From the NCBI GenBank assembly GCA_021202895.1, contig JAJQCE010000002.1:1-34517 (forward strand): DNA of 34,517 bases, given 5' to 3'. The stretch comes from Ruminococcus sp. Lineage in GTDB: Bacteria; Bacillota; Clostridia; Oscillospirales; Ruminococcaceae. A program made the position numbers and the translations under genes. Below the pieces are notes generated by a model. That model made no database searches and had not been told where the DNA came from. It saw nothing but the letters and a program-made list of their open reading frames with translations. Of this stretch, positions 31,189 to 34,517 are shown in pieces (within the stretch, counting starts at the first letter, position 1; the number at the start of each line of letters is the position of its first letter).

Positions 31189-31398
31189 TCACTCCCGTTT
31201 GATATCAGTAAGTTCCGCATCGTACCCCAGCCACTCCATCAACTGGAGGAATGTCTTGTTGACAATCCTGTCGTTGTTCCGAATCAGCCAGCTGACGTAA
31301 GGCGCAGAGGTTCCGATATTCTCGGCCAATTTCGCCTGGGTAACGTTCTCCTCTATGCATTTGACCTTCACATCGACTTCCACGTTATTCTTCAACAT
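31189..31398 (-). CDS. XRE-like helix-turn-helix protein
   Basis: 69 residues. A lambda-repressor-type helix-turn-helix is seen in 'VTQAKLAENIGTSAPYVSWL' and 'IRNNDRIVNKTFLQLMEWLG'. It is a DNA-binding regulator of small size, as is common in integrative elements. RBS AGAGGGA lies before ATG 31398. A short palindrome (AAAGTTGTACTTT, near 31424-31436) between promoter and start is a possible operator. Confidence 0.8.
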   Translation of the reverse strand: MLKNNVEVDVKVKCIEENVTQAKLAENIGTSAPYVSWLIRNNDRIVNKTFLQLMEWLGYDAELTDIKRE

Positions 31399-31439
31399 TT
31401 TAGTCCCTCTTTGCCATTACAAAAGTTGTACTTTCACTG

Positions 31440-31474
31440 CAATTTATTGTACCACACCTTTATGAACTTTTCTA
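31440..31474. repeat. 35-bp direct repeat, copy B (promoter of the XRE gene)
   Basis: 30 of 35 bases match the copy at 31603-31637. On the minus strand it contains TAGAAA, 17 bases, TACAAT. The 16-base half nearer the upstream end is identical in both copies. Confidence 0.7.
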
Positions 31475-31579
31475 CGTCCCTTTATTAAGATACCTGTTTA
31501 TCATATCCTCCTGCTCATCTGCTAATAGTAGCAACGGAAGAAATTGTTTTTTATTCTCCTTGATTTCTTTAATTTTCAT
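31472..31579 (-). pseudogene. N-terminal stub of a GNAT acetyltransferase
   Basis: 35 codons from ATG 31579 (GGGAG upstream): 'MKIKEIKENKKQFLPLLLLA' then 'DEQEDMINRYLNKG', ending at TAG 31472-31474. This matches the opening of GNAT-family N-acetyltransferases in Clostridia as I remember them; the acetyl-CoA-binding part is gone. The stub lies between the two 35-bp repeats. Confidence 0.6.
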
Positions 31580-31602
31580 ATCAACACTCCCATTTGTCTT
31601 TT

Positions 31603-31637
31603 CTATTTATTATACCATAAATTTATGAACTTTTCTA
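31603..31637. repeat. 35-bp direct repeat, copy A (promoter of the GNAT stub)
   Basis: On the minus strand it contains TAGAAA, 17 bases, TATAAT. It is paired with copy B at 31440-31474. Confidence 0.7.
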
Positions 31638-31647
31638 CCCATACAGC

Positions 31648-31674
31648 AAAAAACATCCGACTTAAAGCCGGATG
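31648..31674 (-). terminator. Terminator after a serine-recombinase tail
   Basis: CATCCGGC/GTCGGATG stem with a TTTAA loop on the minus strand, followed by TTTTTT. Confidence 0.75.
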
Positions 31675-31696
31675 CTGTTCACGTTTAATATTTCTG

Positions 31697-31732
31697 TTAT
31701 ACCTGTATCTCCGTCCCATTGCAGAAGGTGAC
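31697..31732 (-). pseudogene. Last codons of a serine recombinase
   Basis: The minus strand reads VTFCNGTEIQV and stop, the same ending as the recombinase tail at 34276 (VTFRNRTEILV and stop). Nothing upstream matches, so only about 11 codons survive. Confidence 0.55.
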
Positions 31733-31802
31733 GCTAGAGGATGGGAAATCGGCACGGGTACTGTACACAATTCAGCAGATGCAGGAAGAGGTCAAGAGGT
31801 GA
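31725..31802 (+). pseudogene. Coding-like tail, possibly from a mobilisation protein
   Basis: The plus strand reads KVTLEDGKSARVLYTIQQMQ and EEVKR before a TGA. It looks like the C-terminus of a larger protein, perhaps a relaxase, but the family is a guess. Confidence 0.3.
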
Positions 31803-31847
31803 ACAGGAAAAGTTCATATAATTCATATAATATTTTCAGATTAGTTC

Positions 31848-31876
31848 TTGACTTTCTGCTTGTTTTACTGTATAAT
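31848..31876 (+). promoter_or_regulatory. Sigma-A promoter of the methyltransferase cassette
   Basis: TTGACT (31848-31853), 17 bases, TATAAT (31871-31876). Confidence 0.85.
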
Positions 31877-31923
31877 AAATGAGTTAGCGATGTCTAACTA
31901 TAAATGCAAGGAGAGTTATCACT

Positions 31924-32742
31924 ATGGATAAACAGAAAAACATATCACAGTCCACCATCCGACTCGGCACTCATGGAGAACAATACGGGACTTGGATGTC
32001 ACGTCCGGTATTCTATATGGTCGGCGGCTTTGCACTTGCTGCACTGATTCTTGCCGTTTTGTCGTTCACGGTTTTCCACATCACTGTGCTTGGCATCATC
32101 TTTATTGTTGTCCTGGCAGTATTGATAGCCTTTATCGGCTGGATGGAGTGGATACGCAGGCAGTATGCTTTTGGCGGCGGCGGAATGATGGACAAGGGTC
32201 ATCAGACCATGCTCTCACTTTTGGATTATGATGGAAACGGAACACTGCTGGAAGTTGGCTGCGGCTCCGGTCCCTTAAGCATTCGAGCTGCTCTGACATG
32301 GCCACAGACAAAAGTGGTCGGAATTGATTACTGGGGTGCTATGTGGGATTACAGCAAGCAGTTATGCGAGAAAAATGCCACGTCTGAGGGCGTTGCTTCG
32401 CAGTGTACTTTCCAAAAGGGGGACGCAAACAAGCTCGATTTTGCGGATGAAACCTTTGATGCCTTAATCAGCAATTATGTGTACCATAACGTTATGGGGT
32501 CAGATGTGCATGAGCTGATTCTGGAGAGCCTGCGTGTTTTGAAAAAGGGCGGTGTATTCGCCATCAACGATTGCATGAAGCCGAAAATGTACGGCGATAT
32601 GGAGACATTTGCGCAAAAGCTGCGTGATATGGGCTATCAGGATGTGCGTTTGGTGAATATGTCGGAGCTTGTATTCGGCTCGGAAAGTCGCGCTAATATG
32701 ATGATGCTTGGCAATTCCCGTATGCTGGTGGGAAGAAAATAA
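31924..32742 (+). CDS. Membrane-anchored SAM-dependent methyltransferase
   Basis: 272 residues. Two membrane helices (about 29-50 and 54-73) precede a class I methyltransferase domain with motif I LLEVGCGSG (108-116), an acidic strand-2 end in VVGIDYW and 'ALISNYVYHNV' in the motif IV position. The substrate is probably a hydrophobic or membrane-linked small molecule. RBS AAGGAGAG lies upstream of ATG 31924. First gene of a plus-strand cassette; its base composition looks richer in G+C than the left part of the window, which fits transfer. Confidence 0.85.
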   Translation: MDKQKNISQSTIRLGTHGEQYGTWMSRPVFYMVGGFALAALILAVLSFTVFHITVLGIIFIVVLAVLIAFIGWMEWIRRQYAFGGGGMMDKGHQTMLSLLDYDGNGTLLEVGCGSGPLSIRAALTWPQTKVVGIDYWGAMWDYSKQLCEKNATSEGVASQCTFQKGDANKLDFADETFDALISNYVYHNVMGSDVHELILESLRVLKKGGVFAINDCMKPKMYGDMETFAQKLRDMGYQDVRLVNMSELVFGSESRANMMMLGNSRMLVGRK

Positions 32743-32805
32743 GAAAGAGAAGGACAAGGTTTTTGTTCTTTACAGAGAATATGTTGTAGGGAGAATTACA
32801 GAGCC

Positions 32806-33522
32806 ATGTATGAATACTATCAGAAAAACTACGCCAAATTAAAGAAGTCCATGAATGGATACCTGAAACTGATTTCTGCTGAATTGCAGCTGGCCAGCGG
32901 AAAGGATTATTCCGAGCTTCTGGAAGAAATCTGGGATTTCTATGACAAAAATCTGCTTGAGCATTTTCCCTACATTGGTGGGGATGATGTAAGCGGTACC
33001 GGGAACCTGACTGGAGCATATTATTTTGTGGCGATGGGTGAGGTTCTGAAGAACTACGGCGTTTCTTTAGATGATGCCGGTCATTTGATGGTACTGTCCT
33101 ACGAACGAACCTTTCAGCGGATTCCGGGATTTGCGCGAAAGCTTGCGGGAAAGATGTTCAACAGTCCGAAGATACTGAATAAAATGTTTCAGAAGAAAGA
33201 TATGCAGAATGCAGCAAATGCGGAAAAGAATCCGGGCAGCTTCGAGACGAAAACCATGATTCCGCCGGAAGAAGGGTATGCATTCAGTTATCACAACCTT
33301 GTATGTCCGTTGGCGAACTTCGCTAAAGAACACGGTTACATGGAATATATGCCCTATCTGTGTAATCTGGATTATGTGATGTTCGGGGTGCTGGGTGCGC
33401 CGCTGTATCGTGAGCAGACCTGTGCCTCTGGCGGGGAATATTGTGATTTTAAATTGAAGTCCGGAGCCCCTGTCTTGCCTTATTGGCCGCCGGTGTTTAA
33501 ACAGGGAGATGGGTATCAATAA
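32806..33522 (+). CDS. ATC-hydrolase-like protein 1 (PF14196 type)
   Basis: 238 residues. The C-terminal motif 'CNLDYVMFGVLG' followed by 'TCASGGEYCDFKL' is the signature of the L-2-amino-thiazoline-4-carboxylate hydrolase family. The founding enzyme opens a thiazoline ring in a route to L-cysteine, but most members are uncharacterised. There is no signal peptide or membrane helix. The start ATG 32806 has GGGAG upstream. It is followed by a divergent paralogue. Confidence 0.75.
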   Translation: MYEYYQKNYAKLKKSMNGYLKLISAELQLASGKDYSELLEEIWDFYDKNLLEHFPYIGGDDVSGTGNLTGAYYFVAMGEVLKNYGVSLDDAGHLMVLSYERTFQRIPGFARKLAGKMFNSPKILNKMFQKKDMQNAANAEKNPGSFETKTMIPPEEGYAFSYHNLVCPLANFAKEHGYMEYMPYLCNLDYVMFGVLGAPLYREQTCASGGEYCDFKLKSGAPVLPYWPPVFKQGDGYQ

Positions 33523-33572
33523 CAGGCCTTTCAACTTGAGCTGAACACAATAATATCTAATGGGGTAATAGT

Positions 33573-34211
33573 ATGATATATATCGGAATGCCCATGGGAA
33601 TGTGGGTTTTGTTCAGAAAATCTTTTGAGAGAAATCTTGTTACCGACTTCGGACTGGATGAAAGCACAGCGAAAACGGTCAGGAAAAAGACGAAGTCCCG
33701 CTATAAAGAGATTATTTCGGGACTGCCGGAGTTTGAGAAAGCCGACAGGTTCAAGATGAACATCGTGAACTGTGCCATGCTCTGTGCATTTGTGTTGAAT
33801 ATGCCCGAGCGTCCCGATGTTGGGCGGCTGACGGAATACTATAAAGATTCGATGATGACAAGCCCAATGAACTGGTTTTGCCGAATGAGCGGCAGGAATA
33901 AATTCACCGACAAGGACATTTTTTCCTTGAGAGCCACGGAGAAGCTTCGAGCCGCCGACAGAAATCCCTATTCGTGGAATATGAAGCTTTACCCGTATGC
34001 TGACGGCAGCGGATATGAGGCTCGTTTCACCACCTGCGGCATCTGCACGCTGATGCGTGAACTCGGACTCTATGATTTGGTTCCCGCCATGTGCAGGCTC
34101 GATTACACCATGAGTGAAGCAAGCGGAGTGTCGGATTTCGTGCGGAAATACACCCTCGCCTCCGGCGGTCCTTACTGCGACTGTGGTTATAAAAAAAGAG
34201 GGGAAGGTTAA
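33573..34211 (+). CDS. ATC-hydrolase-like protein 2 (PF14196 type)
   Basis: 212 residues. It shares the family ending with its neighbour: 'CRLDYTMSEASG' and 'TLASGGPYCDCGYKK', with Cys, Asp and Gly at the same spacings but CDC instead of CDF. The N-terminal half is diverged. It is probably a second subunit or a related enzyme of the same pathway. Third gene of the cassette, about 50 bases behind the previous one. Confidence 0.7.
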   Translation: MIYIGMPMGMWVLFRKSFERNLVTDFGLDESTAKTVRKKTKSRYKEIISGLPEFEKADRFKMNIVNCAMLCAFVLNMPERPDVGRLTEYYKDSMMTSPMNWFCRMSGRNKFTDKDIFSLRATEKLRAADRNPYSWNMKLYPYADGSGYEARFTTCGICTLMRELGLYDLVPAMCRLDYTMSEASGVSDFVRKYTLASGGPYCDCGYKKRGEG

Positions 34212-34227
34212 AAAACACGTTATCAAC

Positions 34228-34262
34228 ACCAAAGAGCGACTATCACACAGTTGCTCTTTTTT
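34228..34262 (+). terminator. Terminator of the methyltransferase/ATC-hydrolase cassette
   Basis: AAGAGCGAC/GTTGCTCTT stem with a 9-base loop, followed by TTTTTTG. Confidence 0.8.
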
Positions 34263-34275
34263 GTCTAATATTCTG

Positions 34276-34517
34276 TTAGACTAAAATCTCCGTCCTATTG
34301 CGGAATGTGACCGTGATTTCCTTTTTTCTGCCAACCGTGATGTACTCAACCATGCTGCCCCAGAGTGCGCTGTCAAATACCCGAATTGCACCGTTCTGCA
34401 TTTTAAGCATCTGAATGAAGTTTTTAAGCCGTGCGCTCTTCGCTTCCTTTGCGGAAATGGCAGCGGTCACCTCATCGTATCTCGCCTTTGATTTGTCGTA
34501 CCTCTCCACCAGCGCAT
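34276..34517 (-). CDS. C-terminal end of a large serine recombinase (5' end outside window)
   Basis: The minus frame is open to the window edge. It reads 'ALVERYDKSKARYDEVTAAI', 'KEAKSARLKNFIQMLKMQN', 'FDSALWGSMVEYITVGRKKE' and 'VTFRNRTEILV' before the stop. This is the coiled-coil and DUF4368-like end of TnpX/Tn5397-type large serine recombinases that move integrative elements. The catalytic part would lie to the right. Confidence 0.8.
   Translation of the reverse strand, partial: ALVERYDKSKARYDEVTAAISAKEAKSARLKNFIQMLKMQNGAIRVFDSALWGSMVEYITVGRKKEITVTFRNRTEILV

Noticed and set aside
33067-34232. Minus-strand frames of 155 and 233 residues
   Set aside because: They are complements of the two ATC-hydrolase-like genes, which have start sites, family motifs and an operon promoter.
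1-34517. Alternative genetic code with TGA read as an amino acid, to explain the in-frame TGAs
   Set aside because: TGA is the natural stop of several healthy genes here (for example the tauE-like gene and the surface protein, whose TGA overlaps the next start), and the in-frame TGAs fall in otherwise damaged genes or at the window edge.
1-34517. CRISPR array
   Set aside because: The tandem units at 5865-6015 have variable stems and only three copies, with no identical repeats; no cas genes are present.

Overview
The window looks like a chromosome piece of a low-GC, spore-capable gut or rumen Firmicute of the Ruminococcus / Oscillospiraceae type. The signs are a cellobiose phosphorylase (GH94), an intracellular GH43 glycosidase beside a sugar-sensor diguanylate cyclase, a sugar-binding lipoprotein, the cotJABC spore-coat operon, and near-perfect sigma-A promoters (TTGACA-17-TATAAT) in front of most transcription units. 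The genus is an inference; no rRNA is present.

Layout. 1-3 kb: two small membrane-anchored proteins (the first cut by the window edge and by an in-frame TGA), a XerC/D-type tyrosine recombinase with its own strong promoter, and a run of stem-loops. 3-5.1 kb (minus): nitroreductase and a tauE-ogt operon. 5.1-6.1 kb: almost gene-free but dense in structured RNA: a long tauE leader, a free-standing small RNA, three tandem two-hairpin units behind tRNA-Gly(CCC), and one copy of a structured element that recurs at 28 kb. 6.1-11 kb (minus): trpF, an orphan ABC ATPase and tRNA-Gly; then sensor-GGDEF and GH43. 11.2-15.7 kb: gene graveyard (truncated OB-fold-like lipoprotein, frameshifted sugar-binding protein, HicB, and the wreck of a mobile element with an Api92-like protein, serine recombinase, C5-methyltransferase and HNH nuclease). 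15.9-23.6 kb (minus): cotJABC, sugar-binding lipoprotein, acyltransferase-like protein plus zinc-ribbon membrane protein, GH94. 23.8-27.1 kb (minus): a four-gene operon with a signal-peptide surface protein, a TnpV-like protein, a ClpP-type protease and a soluble VirD4/TraG-type ATPase, the best candidate for an undescribed protein system here. 27.4-28.6 kb: zinc-ribbon/RHH gene and a five-tRNA operon. 28.8-30.9 kb: hslO, methyltransferase remnant, alpha/beta hydrolase. 31-34.5 kb: mobile-element debris and a plus-strand cassette (membrane methyltransferase and two ATC-hydrolase-like proteins) lying between two serine-recombinase 3' ends in the same orientation.

How it fits together. Cellobiose phosphorylase, GH43, the sensor cyclase and the sugar-binding lipoprotein fit intracellular use of plant-fibre oligosaccharides. 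The broken genes cluster in two places (11.2-15.7 and 29.7-31.7 kb) and carry nonsense, frameshift and deletion lesions typical of decaying integrative elements. The RNA-rich 5.1-6.1 kb stretch and the repeated element at 5.5 and 28.0 kb, which keeps a nearly invariant 18-nt core while its enclosing stem changes by compensating substitutions, are the most novel non-coding signals.
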